This document shows, one piece after another, positions 12,301 through 25,223 of a stretch of DNA of 64,000 nucleotides. Below the pieces are notes generated by a model. It was not told where the DNA came from. It did no database searches and was given only the letters and a program-made list of their open reading frames with translations. A program made the position numbers and the translations under genes. The stretch comes from Triops longicaudatus (taxonomy: Eukaryota > Arthropoda > Branchiopoda > Notostraca > Triopsidae): positions 186,001-250,000 of the forward strand of contig JAGQDJ010000099.1 in assembly GCA_022885665.1 (NCBI GenBank). Reading direction: 5' to 3'. The stretch's first letter is position 1; each line of letters opens with the position of its first letter.

Positions 12301-15300
12301 ACTGCATCGCAATAAAAAGCAAAATACAAAAGAAAATGAAATCAAAGGTTCGACTTGCACAAAAAATAACATCCCATAATTCTAATGAGACTTGCGCGTG
12401 GCCATGTTTCATTTCCATCAACATAAATAGTAAGAGCATTTTATGTCTTTCGACCATCTCTCCATTCTTTTAAATAGTATGAAAGCCTGAGCGCCAATCG
12501 GCGTACACCCAACATTTTTTACATAAAAAGCCTGTTTCCCAGTACTTTACATTCATTAAGGAAAACATGGTGTAGTGCGATTGTCGACTGCCCCATGCTT
12601 GTCGTCTCAACTCACAATGGGTAACATTGACGATAAACGCTAATAAGTTACAGCTTCCAGAAGCATTCCATGGAAGCTCCCATCTCTGCGCCCCATAGCC
12701 CCTCCTTATACCCACTAATTGCACTTGTTGTGTGTCTTACGGAAACCATACTCATAAGAAAAATGTTTTAATTTCTGTTGCGCCCTCGTCGCCTCTCCCA
12801 TCCCCACCTCCCCCCCCCCGTTATTTTTTTTTTTTTTCTTACAATTCCAAGCTTAAAAAACGCTTCTTGCTCTGTCGCCATTCTCACCCCCTTTTATGTT
12901 GCTTGTTCTCTCTCTGAGATTACTTATACGTATTGCAAATTTTAAAATCTGTCCCCCAATTATATTTCTTCTATGTGTTTAACAATGATGTGAAGGATTC
13001 AAAAGAAGCTTTTGGTTTGCACTTTTGCCCCTCCCTAATGTTGGCTAGTGTCGGTACATTGGCGAGTGATTTGGTTTGCAGTGGGGGGGAAAAGAAGTTA
13101 TGGTGTCTGTTCTCGGTTTGCAGCAATTATGTTGGCATTGTAAGGTTCCATTATAGGCGGCATACTGGCAAGTAGTGTTGACTCGGAAAACTATCCAAAC
13201 TAATTAGATTGGGTTTGAAGGTGCGTGTTTAAGGTATTATCTTCCTTGGCCTGTGATGTTCAGGCGAATATGTTCCCTTTACAGTTGTCGAAAAAAAAGG
13301 TGAACAAATGCAAAAGGGGGCTCATTTTCTTCCTCCGCGGTGGAGACACTGAGGCCATAAGCATTATGCAAATGAGTGTCAGTTTATAAAGCTGCCCTTC
13401 AACAGAAAACAATAATTCCATGTTTTCGGGTAGAGAATTGTGCTTGAACACGAGTTTTGCTGCGTTTAAACTGAAAAAAGAGAAAATCAACAAAAAGTTT
13501 GGCTAGCAAGCACATGTACCCCCGAAAAAGAAACACTGAAAATAATTTAAACTTAAGGCATTATGTGTAGAGTACATGTATTGTACAGCTATAGAAACGA
13601 AGGAAACATTTCGGGAAGGAAAACACAGTACCAAAGAGGAGGCAGTACTGCAAAAATCGTGTTCCTTTCCCGTTCCAAATTATGGCCTGCCATGTTAAAA
13701 ACCCTCCATTCAAAGCTCGTAAAAATTCACTTCCCAACCATGATTGAGTGCTCATATGAAAGGAAGGAGGGAAGTGTAATTGAAAGTCCGAGAGGGAGGA
13801 TAATAGTGGTCGGGGCTATTCAGGGGCAACTTATTAGCATAAATGGTCGCTCAGCTCTCTTAGCGTGTTGGAGCGTCTCTTCCGTTTCGTTATGCCCACC
13901 TTCCTTCCCCTAAGAAGAATTTTTTGAAAGTAAACACACACACACCTGCAAGCCAGGTTTAATTCCTCTATAGTGCCCATGCACTTTATGAGAAGAAAAT
14001 TAAAATAAGCCAACTGTTAGAAACATAATTGGTTTAGTCTACAGATTATTTGATTTTGTTATTTATTTATTATTTGTTTCAGAATTTCCCCCCGGCCTAT
14101 CTATAGGTATATTTAAATGGCATTTTCTTTCTTTATCACTATTTGTGTGCTTATTTAAATAATATTTCGTTTTATTTCATTTGTGATAGCTCTTTTTGTT
14201 CGTTTTCCTCACATCCATAAAAATTGGTGTTGAAAATAGTGTGTTACATGTTTAGCATAGGGCACACACATAACACACATATACACACCGTTGTTGTGTT
14301 ATGCCTTTGGCTTATCTGGCTGGTGGCGCCGTGTTCCGAAGAAGGTTACCTTTTTTCTGATCCTGAGGGCTGATTTGCATATGTTAGCTTTGGCTCTACA
14401 GGATGTTTGGCTTGCCCGCTCCAGTCGTCTTTAATTGAAGATAATTTGTGGAGCCTAGGCAGAGCAGATTATAGGGTGGGTGCCTTCACAACCGTCATTT
14501 GCATACAACTCCGCACTGCTTATAGCTTAAGGAGTCTGACTTTCCTAGGAAAGAAATAGCCAAACCGTGGAACTAAGTGAAGACCGAAAGGAAGAAAGTC
14601 AAAGGCGGGACCAAAACCTGAAGAGAGTGAGAGGAGAGAAGAGAAAAAAGCCTATGCAGATGCCTATTTTGGATGGCAGGCAAAAGCTTTGCCCAATACG
14701 ACAAAGCAAGTTTGCACCTCCCAACATCCCCATAGGATGACCTATTAAGTTATGAGGGACGTATGCTTCCCCGTTTGAGTCCTGCTGATTCAACTTGATC
14801 CGGAAAAAAAAGAGCGAAAACCTTATGCACATAGTCCGGCCATTATGAATATGAAAGGTTTGATGGGTGTAAAAAGTCCAACAATGGGAAGTTGTTGTAT
14901 AAAAACGTACACAGTCTATAAGGGAGAAGCCTCAAATTAATGAAGTGAGTAGGTAAAATTGGCAGGTGGGTCAGATGGGGGTGGAGCACATGACAACCCC
15001 CTGCAGAGGCGTGACAAATGGACCTCGCATTCAGTATGCCAGCTCTATAAACCACGATCAGCTTTACAGGTTGCTCAGTGACGCGGACGAAAATTATCCC
15101 CCCTCCCTCTCCTACAAAAAAATATATATATTTCCTCTTAGAAGGTTATAAACTAATAGCTGCTTGGGCAAATATGACACAGCACAGTGTAGTTTTGGGT
15201 TTTAGTTGAGTGACTCTCGATTGCACGCGACAGCAGTGGATGGTAATTCGAGTCAATAACAGTAGGGAAAAAAGATTTTATGACTTTTTAATCCTGTCTA

Positions 15301-18300
15301 TCTCGTGGAAGGTTATAGTAGACGCCCTGATTTGGGTGACTTTGTTTTACCCAGGGTGAAGGCACACGAAAGGATAAAGCAAGTCTTTATGTATTTTGGT
15401 AAAAGTTGAGCTTTCCGGTGCCAAAGCGTAGACAGACTCAAGAAACGAGACTGGATGTCTGCGAAAGGGAAATAAAAAAGGGGGAAAAAATATGTCGTCA
15501 TTTCTGAACCTCAATGGTCGCGACACTGTCACTGGCTATTGTCTTAAGCTTGCGTGCTAGGGTGATTAGGAAGAAGGGGGAACAAAGCAGGTTGTAGGAG
15601 AGGTTGACATTTGAGCACAAGGCAAACGCTGGACAGCGCTTAAGCAGCGCGCAGGAAAGCGTTCATTGTTGTTGTTACTGAAACGCATTGGCAGCTCGAT
15701 TTAATTCCAGAAGAGAGGGGAAGCTAATCGGGTTTTTGGTGGGGGACCTAATCGGTTCACTTTTTAAAGGTCTGGCCAAGCAATCCGATGCACCGATGGA
15801 TTTATGATCCGCTATATAACAACATGTGTCATTCATGACGCTTGGAGTTCTTGATCCAATCACAGCAGCCATCTCGGTGCCATGTGGCATGTGGTGCCCC
15901 CCCTTAAGACCCTCTGCCAGCACCCAAAAGGTTTCTCTTATCCATTTTTAAACCAGAATACCTGCTTTTTTGTACCTTAAGGTTTCTATAGCTAAAGATC
16001 ATTCCTCACTAGGTTTGGCTGCCGATCGAGGTACGGACTAGATTCACTTTACAGGTTGGTTCATGTCCCACTCGTCTATTCTCAATTCCTATGAGGACAT
16101 CACGCAAACTAACCAACTCCGTACGCACCGCACTCGGACATATAATGCAAATACACCTAACACGATACAACACCGCACTCGTTGGCGAACTACACCAGGC
16201 ATGACATAAGCAAGAAGTCGTTGAGACCACTTCTTCCGTCCACCCATGGCCTCACGTACGAGGTTTACTGTTGAGATGTAAAATCGCTCAGTCCGCTTGG
16301 CGTGCATCAAGGTATACGTAGGGGGGAAAATTACAAGGAAGGAGCTTTTTTGCTGTGCTATTTATGATCCGTTGGGTGCTGTATGGGAATAAAAGAAAAG
16401 TACCTATCTCATGGACGAAAGTTGGCTGGAAGTCTCATGACTCGGGGAACTGTCCGTTATGACGTACGGTTTTGGGAAATATATAAGATGTGCGCGACGC
16501 GCGGGTGTGCAAGTCGCTGGAAAATTCTCCGTCCACAGTCCTTATCTAGGGGAGACGGTGTCCCGCTGGGGACTGGGGACAAAACAAAGGACAGAACACG
16601 CCGAGTTCGATGTGCTTTGCACTGTCTCCTCTCTTCTTTGGCTCTCCGCAAGTCTTATGTCTTGTATCTTTCAGTTTGTGCTGTAGTATTTACACCGTAG
16701 AGAGACGGGAGAGAGACTTGGGGCCGTGTGCTAAGCAAGCGACCGTCCAAAGTTCCCCGTGTCCAGACAGCGGGGAAGCAGGTGAGCCCAGTCGGGGGGA
16801 AACTAGATTAAACGGAGCTTTAAGAAACAATGCTTTTTGAAGAGGTCCTGAGTAAGAAGAATGAACGGCGACAGTTGAGACCACCCCAACCTGGTACTTA
16901 ATCGCTTCTTCTTGTTCTTCTTCAACTTAATCAACAATGCTTTTAAGTTCTGTGCAAGAAACAGAACAATCCGCAGACGGCTTTTTTTTCCGCACAACAA
17001 CTTAAGCATCCTTAATCCCTCCTCACCGGACCTTTTGTTGCTCTTCTTGTATGGGGCCTCAGCGCCAGCACTATAAAAGCAACTTAACTGATTTATGTCC
17101 ATTTACCGCAGCTAGTTCTAAACAAGACACAGGTTTGGTCCAATCTTTGAGCAGTGACAGTAGGGAGGGGAATTGTTTGACGCATATAAAGATCCATTTA
17201 CAACAATCGTACAAGTATGCGTTCAAAGACACGATACCAGTCGGCGTTCATTTATTCCACATTACGTGCGTCAATGTTCTGCCGCGATCCTCTCGTGAAA
17301 AGTACATGAACCACAGCAAAGCTCTCGTTATAGGAATTTTCTTTGTTACGTGGGTCCTACCCTAACCACAGTGTTGAGCAACAATGAATACCCATGCTAC
17401 AGCCATGCAGTGGCTTACAGATATATTTGAAACAGAGTAACGTTGTTCCTGGCTTACAATAACGCCTCGTAGTTGGGTCGAGTAATGTTTACGTGTTTTG
17501 TAAATGTAAACTTAAAGTCGAAAAAATCAGTGAGTCTAAGAGTCGCACGCGATCGTAAATCAAAAGCATACGTGGTTAAGTTTCACTGACCAAGGGTAGA
17601 AATTTTTTTATTGAAGGGTGGCATTAGGCTAGCATTCCAGACATTCTTTGGGTGTGGGAGGGTGTTTGGGGAGTGTAAAGTTTAAAAGCGCTAGTAAAAC
17701 TTTGAGTCGCTCGATAGATATTTCACTCAATACTCTCGCGTGGGCTCAAGGAACCCAAGTTGAGGGTCCATAAAACTCACTTGGCTACGGTTTGGGGGCA
17801 AATGAGAGAGATTTCTGAAGGACGGGGGTAAGGGGTTCGTAGAGTTTTCCCCGTAGCGGTGGCCGCCAGCAAGCTAGCCTTTTCCCCATTCATGCGCTAG
17901 GCTTTCCTGTGGTTTTGACCTTCTCGTACAAGGAAAAGATCGCTTTAAGCCCAGCAGGACTGTTTACCTTACGCTAGCCCTCCCCCCGCCATCTTAAGTC
18001 TATTTAGATTCACCGCGATGGGTCCCCGATACCTTAAGCATTACCATCTCCCAACATGCTGCTGCTTTTCCACCCCCTCCCAAAAACGGACCCGAAACTA
18101 GAGAGATGGATGTCACCCTCCCCGTAGATGACAATCCGAAGACAACGGGCGCACGACAGGACCTCGTGGGCTAGAAGCGGGACAGGTTCAGGCCGAGGAG
18201 GTATTGTAGGTTTTAACCTGCTGTGTCTTAACTCAAGTTGCTGAATTTTCGGGAGGGTATGGGGTTTCGTACTATCGGCCAGGTTTTTTCCTTCGGGGGT

Positions 18301-20532
18301 TTTGCCTGGACACTGTTTGACGCATATAATGATAAAAAAGAAAAGGGATTGAGAGTCGTGGGAAAATGGGTCTCCAAGTTGACTTGACAAGACGCACAAC
18401 TTGCCAGGATGTAAACATGAGGCATGGCGGGCGGTGGCGCCGGAACGTGGGTTCGTGGCGCCCATCGAGGTAAAGGTGGTACCAACGGAATTCGGTGAGC
18501 CTCCCAGCCGTCATATTTGCACGGAAACTGTCCTACTGAGATATCACCTTCAATAGCAGTAATCTATTCCTCTGTACAGTACAGAGCCAAGGAAAGAGCC
18601 GCCTCTCCATGAAGAGCACACCGCTTACGTAATCAAGACTTCGTATAGTGATTGCCAGACAACTAGGCGAAGATTAAAAGCTCACACTGTAAAGTTTTTT
18701 TTTGTAGCATTTTAGAGGTTTTGGTCTACGAAATTGTGTATCAAAGAAAGGTTCGCTTTCTGACTGCGCGGCGCTAGCATAACAATGCTCGTATATCCGG
18801 CAACCTTGCCCAATAAGTACCGTGCACTAAGAACAAGGCCGGCGCTTTGGTTAACTTATTGGTGAAATGCTGCTCACGTAAATCAAGTTACTGTGATACT
18901 TTGCGGCTAAGAACGACAAAGACAAGGGCAGTAAACTTTAGTGGTATTTTTTTCTTACGCAGTACAATCAGACATACAGAATGTAACAACAAGGGCGAGC
19001 CGAAGACAGGAGTACAGCAAACCCCCTCTTTAACTTTGTAAAATGCACAGGATGAACGTGTAAATTTCTTTTTGTTATTCATTCTCTGCACTTGAGGGCA
19101 AAATGGGATATGTACATTTGGGTAAAGCCATAAGGACCATTTAATATTACGGACTTATACAATAGAGCACAAAAAAGGACTTGATGGCTAACATTTTCTC
19201 CTTGGAAAATTTATATATACTTTTTTCATAAGGGAGTGTCGCATTATCGACTTCCAAAATTTTGTCACGAAAAAACAGCCTCTCACAATATGCAGACGAA
19301 TTTTTTTGGCACGCTAAGTTTGCCATTTTGATTTTGGGAATAGGGAATAGAAACCCACGACCATGATGAGCATTATTTCTTCCTTTTTTTAAAAAGTCGT
19401 ACTTCGTCCCACTGCGCTGTTTCCAGAGCACTTCACATGAAAAGTATCTTGTTTTCCGTGCGACACACTTTTTTCAGAGTTTATGTGCTTTGTCACCATT
19501 CTTTTCTTGGCTTAGAACAAGATTTTACGAGGATAATTAAACCCAAAAACAAAAGGAAACGCTTTCCTTTTTTGTTTTGCGAATTAGAGACTGTGCCCAG
19601 GACTTGTGTTAGTCTGGTTCTTGTGGGAGGGGTCGGGGATGTATCACAGACAAATTAGTTTGGTGAACTACAAACGAACGAAAAATGGAGAACTAAACTT
19701 GGCGATTCAGAAGGTCTTTTTTGACATATGGCGACTTGCACTAAAGTTCCACTGTGGGTTTGTCACTGTCAGCCGTAAACGCGAGCAGCCGTTTCTTTTT
19801 AACTATAGCAACAAGCCCAGCGCGTTATCCGGGCACCGAGCTTAAAGATGTGTGGGCTACACGAAGACAAGTACTGAACGCCTCTACACGCATGGTAATT
19901 GGGTGAGTCTTACGACATGTAGCCACTTCCAGGTGATCTATACGGCACAAAAACAGCAAAATTAATCACCATTTCCATATGTAGACAAGCTTTAGCTTTC
20001 AAACAAAACAAGCCTCCAACAGAATTTACTCATCCCCCTTGTCAATTCACGTTTAAAGTAGCAGCCCAGAAAAATGTAGCCTTACGTATTAATATTTGAC
20101 TAGGACTATCACACAGCACGAACACATTATCTGTCATAATGCACTCATGCGCTGAGCCTGTGTTCTTCAAACATAGTTTAATTGTACAGCTTCAGTTTTC
20201 TTTGTTATCTTGGAATTAAATTGTTTGTTGGTGGATTAAGGAAAACACGATGCTTGTTGGTGATATAAAGACTTCAAGCTCTTTATATCCGTTTCCCCCT
20301 ACTTTCCTTATTCACATCCCAGTATGGATTCCCGACCCAAACAGTATTATCTCTCTTCATTGTGTTGCCTTCGTGAAATCCTTAGTTCAACATAACAAGC
20401 TTTCGAGCCTCAGGGAGTTAAAAGCTATATGTCCATTTTAGAATCTCCCAAACAGAAGCTGAACACACTTCACGCATGCTAGCTGAGTCTAAATAATTTG
20501 GAGGGGCTTATCAGAGGCTTGTAAGTTGTAAC

Positions 20533-23500
20533 TTACCCCCGGTAAACTGGCCGAAATGATGCAGAGGTATCGGGTGAATGTTGCTGTTGTTGTTGCTGCT
20601 GTTGCTGTAACAGGTTGGCAGAAGACATGCTCACATTGAGGGAGGAAGACGATGAGGACGAAGACGACGAAGAAGACATGGACGAGACTGAACTACCAGT
20701 CGGACTGGGTAAATCACTGCCCGGGCGGTCAGGGGCGCCCACGCCCGCTTGGTTGGGTGTGGTGAGTCGGTGGTGCGTTTGATGGTGATGGTGCGACGAG
20801 GGTGGTACGGGCATGGGCAAGTTGGAGGCAAGCATGGAAACGGTGGTGGTGACGGAAGGGGTGCTGGAGGGTGACATGTACTGCCCCAACATGGGGAGTT
20901 TAAGATTGGGCGGCGTCTGAGGTGGCGTATCGGTGCTCGGGACAGTGTCCGCTGCCGCGGCTGTTGTGTAACCGTGGCCGGCGTGGTTGCCTGGCATTAC
21001 CATGTTGCTATAACCAGCAGCCGGGTTGTAGTGCGAGGCAGCAGGACCGTAACCAGCCGGACCGAAGCCGGTGTAGCGTCCGTAAGGGTTGAAGCCTGCC
21101 GCCGCAGCAGCCGCGAATTTATTCATGGAAGGCATAGGCCCGTAAGAGCTGGGCATGGTGCCCCCCGTCATCCATTGTTGGTGGTGGGGGTGGTGAGGGT
21201 GACCATGCGAGTGGGAGCTGGGGTGGTGCGAGCCCATGGAGGAGGCGGAAGCATTCATGACATCTAAACCCGGTGGCGGCGGGGGAGTTTTACAAGCGGC
21301 TGTATCGGCCAAAGACCAAATTTTCGGTTTCGAAGGACTTTTCGCTCCTTCGCCGCGTTGCAACAGGGCTAAAGGGACGTTAGCGACGCCTGCACCAGGG
21401 TGCGACACTTGGCAAGGGGGCATAATATCGTTAGGACCGCAACTGTTGACGTTCAAGTGTGAACTCAAGTGATGAGGGTGTCTCGGGTTATCCTCGCCCT
21501 CCGAATCACTTTTGTCATCATCGTCTATTCGGGTCACCAACAAGAGAGGAACAGACAGTTTAATGGTTAAGATTCAAACTAACTGACATAAACATTAATA
21601 TGACTGTACAGCAACTTCAATGTGTTTATAAGACTAACATTACACGCCGCACAAGCAACAATTAAGGTTTAAATGGCTAAAAGTGAATAGTTGCTTCTGA
21701 CAGTAATACGTTTGTAAAACGTTTCAATAAGTGTTGACTTTTTTAAATAATCACTTTACAAGACAATTTAAGTTAATTGACAGCTTCTTACGATGGTTGC
21801 TAGTCTAAAGTCGCCCATCTAAAGTTACTTTTTACTTCTACTGAACAAAAAATTCCAAGTACTTGGACTTGTTTATCTTCAGTGATTGTGTTTAAATTCG
21901 GGGCGCGTTACTTTGATTGTATACTTTCTGGTATCTAGCACACAACTTGATTACGTATACAATCCTATCAGTGAAATTTACCCCACGCGAAGTTGTTCAT
22001 TTGGTTTAGAGACTAGAATATTTTTTTCCTACTTTATCAACGTATAAGAGTGGCTCATGCCCAAAAACGCATTGTGTTGTGTGTGTTGTGGTTTTCACTC
22101 ACCTTTGTCGTTAATGTCCGAGTCGCCGTTATCTTTCTTGTCTTTCGGTTTGGATTCATCATCACTTTGACCGCTCACCTCATCATCTCCATCGTCATCG
22201 TCTTCTTGTCTGTTTTTTGGCTCCCATGTCATCTTGTTTTCTTTCTTTAGCCGTCGCCGAGCGTTAGCAAACCAAGTCGACACTTGAGTCAGAGTCATCT
22301 TCGTAATAATGGCCAGCATAATCTTCTCGCCTTTGGTCGGGTACGGGTTTTTCTTGTGCTCCGACAGCCAAGCCTTCAGCGTCGCCGTCGACTCGCGAGT
22401 CGCGTTCTTCCTCCGCGCAGCCAAATCATAACCTGCGCCATACCTAATCCACACACCCACAAAATTCATTCACGTATGAACTTTTCATCTATTTTACAAC
22501 ATGTCATATATGCTTAAGCACTGAGTTAGTTTTCACACATTGTTCACAGAGACGTACTGTAAAAAAATTCACCAACTCACATGCTCGAAGTAATGGAGAA
22601 TTCAAATAACGAATATCGAAAGCAGAAAATTATGCGACTTGAAAGGGATTCAACTTCAATAACTAGAGACGTTCGGCATATTTTGGGTGATTTAAAAGGA
22701 TTAGCCACCCTAACTTTGGTGGAAACCCTTTTTCGTTTATATAGTCGCATATCAACACGGTGTTTATTGAGAATTCTTACAATTTCTGCCTCACTTAATA
22801 GGCCGGGGCGTAGCTAGAATCAGTAGGCTGGATCAATGTCTTTTCCACTCAAACCTGTCGAGTTTCAAGCTGTTTTCTAATCACATTGGCCTATCTTGTC
22901 TACGACCCCGATGTCACTACGGCGCCAGTCTCCTGTCCCCTCGTTTTTAATCATTCTCTCCCCCCAAACTACAAACTTTAGAAAATACTTCGCATACTTA
23001 GTACCCCCGGCCATGTCCAAACAATGAAAAACGCCTTACTGGGCTTTTTTTCGCTTTTGTTTGTCCTCTTTTACGTTTTACAAAAGTCATTAAAAGCGTA
23101 AGGAAAATTGAGTGAAATAATAAAATGAAAAAGGAGAAAAAAGACAGACACTAAGCTCTTGGCGAGCACTTCTAAGGTTTTGCCACTTCTAATTGGATTG
23201 GTACAAAGCAAGTGGAGGACAAAACTTACCCGTACGCTGCCAAAGCTGGATCGTAAGGATAATATCCTGGCGCGGTTTGCAAACCTGAACTAGACCACGC
23301 ACTCACATCGCCCGCACCTCCGTCTTTTATATAAGGGTTGGTCTATAGAGCGAGAAAAAACGAGAAAAATGTGGTAAATAAGGCTTTGAGAACACTGAGA
23401 AGCAACGTGGGTGCACTTGTTTGCCAATTGGTTTATTATGCATGGAGAATCATGGTAAAGTTATTTTCAGGTTCCGTGAGTAAAAATGTCTCGTCCCTTC

Positions 23501-25223
23501 TTGTACTAACATTCACGTTCGGGGCTCGTCTTTTTCCTTTTTTTTTGTTAGTCTCACAATTATGCAGGGTGTCACGTTATGCTGAAGGGGATTCCAATCA
23601 ACGGAAGTAACGGAGTTGCTATATTCGACGAAAAACTCTTTTCCCCGAAATGGTGACATTTCGAAACAACGGGTAGGCGAAAGAAAAACAATGAAAAATT
23701 GCATAAAATTTGAAGACGTTCGAAGAAGTAAACTGATAAAAAAGTGACTAATGAGACGCTCTAAACGTAAACTGAAACCTCATATGGTCTTTCGCACTCG
23801 GTACGGTAATTTCGCTTGGAAAACTGACCTTAATTCGAAACAATACATGGCGAAACCCATGCAATGTCAGTGAAAGCAAGCCTGCAAAGTGATAGAAGTG
23901 AAACTCGCGAAACTGAACCTTTCCCAAAAGTAACACAATCTAGATCCAACACGTCATACATGCATACATACGCACACGGACACACAGGTGCGGCTGGCAT
24001 TACCAGCTTTAGGGGGAATGTCAACTCAATAAAACTGAATGGTCTAAGGCACGATGTAGACTGTGAACTTGTTCTTTTCCCAAGCACACAAACTGGGCTC
24101 GCAAAATACGAAAAACTGGTTTGTTTTTCTCAAGGCATCTCACATATGGTTGACAGACGTCCACCATAATCAAACGACGTCGATGAGCATCACGTGACAC
24201 TTGACACAGGAATATTTTTTCCTCTTGGCGGGAGGTCGACGTGCATTTTACTGTCACTTCGTTAGTGCTGGTGGTCATAACCCAATGCATAAAAAACCAA
24301 CTGTTGTTCAGCTCGCTGTTTCCTGCCTTTCTAGCGAGTTTAAAGGTACTCGGTTGCAAAAAAAAATTATCCCTTACGTGGAACGGGAAGTTCCGTTACT
24401 GCGTTCTCTTGAGTTTCTCGATGATGTTTTAAAATTTAAGTCAAATAAACAGCCCAACCGAAAGAATCCCAAAGGCTGGTAAGAAATTTGTACGAACAAC
24501 TACACAACTTACCAATGAGTAAAACGCGCCGCTTTCCATTCCTAAACTGGGGTATGGTGTTTGTTCTGATGACGAATATGCTGCACTGTAGACACCGTGA
24601 AGACCAACGCCGGACACGGCCGAAGCAGCGGAAACGGCCGCTAAGCGGGCTGCCGCGGCCGCGGCGCTCGGGCTGTATGCACTCAAGGCCAGCCGGTCAT
24701 ATTGGCAGGGACACACCGCTTGGCCAGTGACTGGGTCGGTTACTAAGGGCCGACCCGAGTCGCAACACGGCGAGCTGGCTCCCTGGCCGGCGGATGTGCT
24801 AGTGGTAGAACCTGGACTCGTCGCCGAGGCTGAGGCCGAGCAAGCGCCGCTTGGCGACGTGGTGGCGGGGCCCATGCTGCTTAACGGCGGGGCCATACCT
24901 GCCGCTCCACTCATCAATAACTAAACACCCAACCAAAAAACGCGGAATTACTCAAATTGTCGCGTTGTTTTATGAAAAAGAATGTAAAAGAAATCGCTTT
25001 CCACAAACTGGAATTTATTTAACTGTTAGAAAAACTCGGCAATGCTCCTACATTCAAGTTACATCGCGGCACGCTCTTCCTTATGAAGCTAATGTTACTA
25101 AGTGAAGAGCTCTTGAGCGAAAGAAACTAAAAGCTTAATTTCCATTGGAGGAAGAAAGGAACTTACCTGAGAGGCTGAAGAGTAAGGATATCCAAACTGA
25201 GCGTAACTGGACATTGTAGTCAT
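20533..25223 (-). CDS. mirr-like: Iroquois homeobox protein, mirror type
   Basis: This is the second Iroquois TALE homeodomain transcription factor. The coding exons on the minus strand are 25223-25167, 24920-24513, 23342-23230, 22443-22103 and 21524-20533. The phases are consistent and give 636 aa. The N-terminus keeps the family motif SSYAQFGYPYSSASQ, then a Cys motif (CCDSGRPL...VCPCQYD, about 71-94), then GAFYSL and YYPYDPALAAYG before the homeodomain (about 202-264). The flank GYDLAARRKNATREST is of mirror type. An acidic region follows, then KPKIWSLADTA (about 372-382), His-rich runs, TPPQTPPNLKLP, a long Ser run and a 9-Gln run near the C-terminus. Two in-frame start codons exist (25223 and 25214); the outer one is given, and the inner MSSYAQFG matches the family start equally well. 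The TAA stop lies inside a perfect donor, GG|GTAAGT (donor G at 20536), so the true C-terminus may lie in an unrecognised downstream exon. Family certainty is very high. Confidence 0.95.

Larger units (their letters stand above)
7265..20532. other. 13-kb intergenic region between the two Iroquois genes
   Basis: No protein gene is recognised. Open frames are short, often overlap on both strands and resemble no known family. Visible structure includes a GC-richer, G-run-rich stretch at about 8400-9640, a 12-bp inverted repeat at 9191-9230 and homopolymer tracts near 11760, 11945 and 12815. Three exact POU octamer sites lie at 13366-13373 (as ATGCAAAT), 14373-14380 and 14497-14504. By position this gap is a likely home for Iroquois enhancers and upstream 5' UTR exons, but that is inference. 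If the mirror-like gene has an extra 3' exon, it would lie at the right-hand end; none could be identified. Confidence 0.5.

Noticed and set aside
17174..18329. Exact 16-mer TGTTTGACGCATATAA at 17174 and 18314
   Set aside because: No extended similarity on either side. One such match in 64 kb of AT-leaning DNA is within chance.
24488..24924. Plus-strand frames opposite mirror-like exon 2
   Set aside because: These are shadows of the GC-rich, Ala/Ser-rich coding exon on the minus strand.
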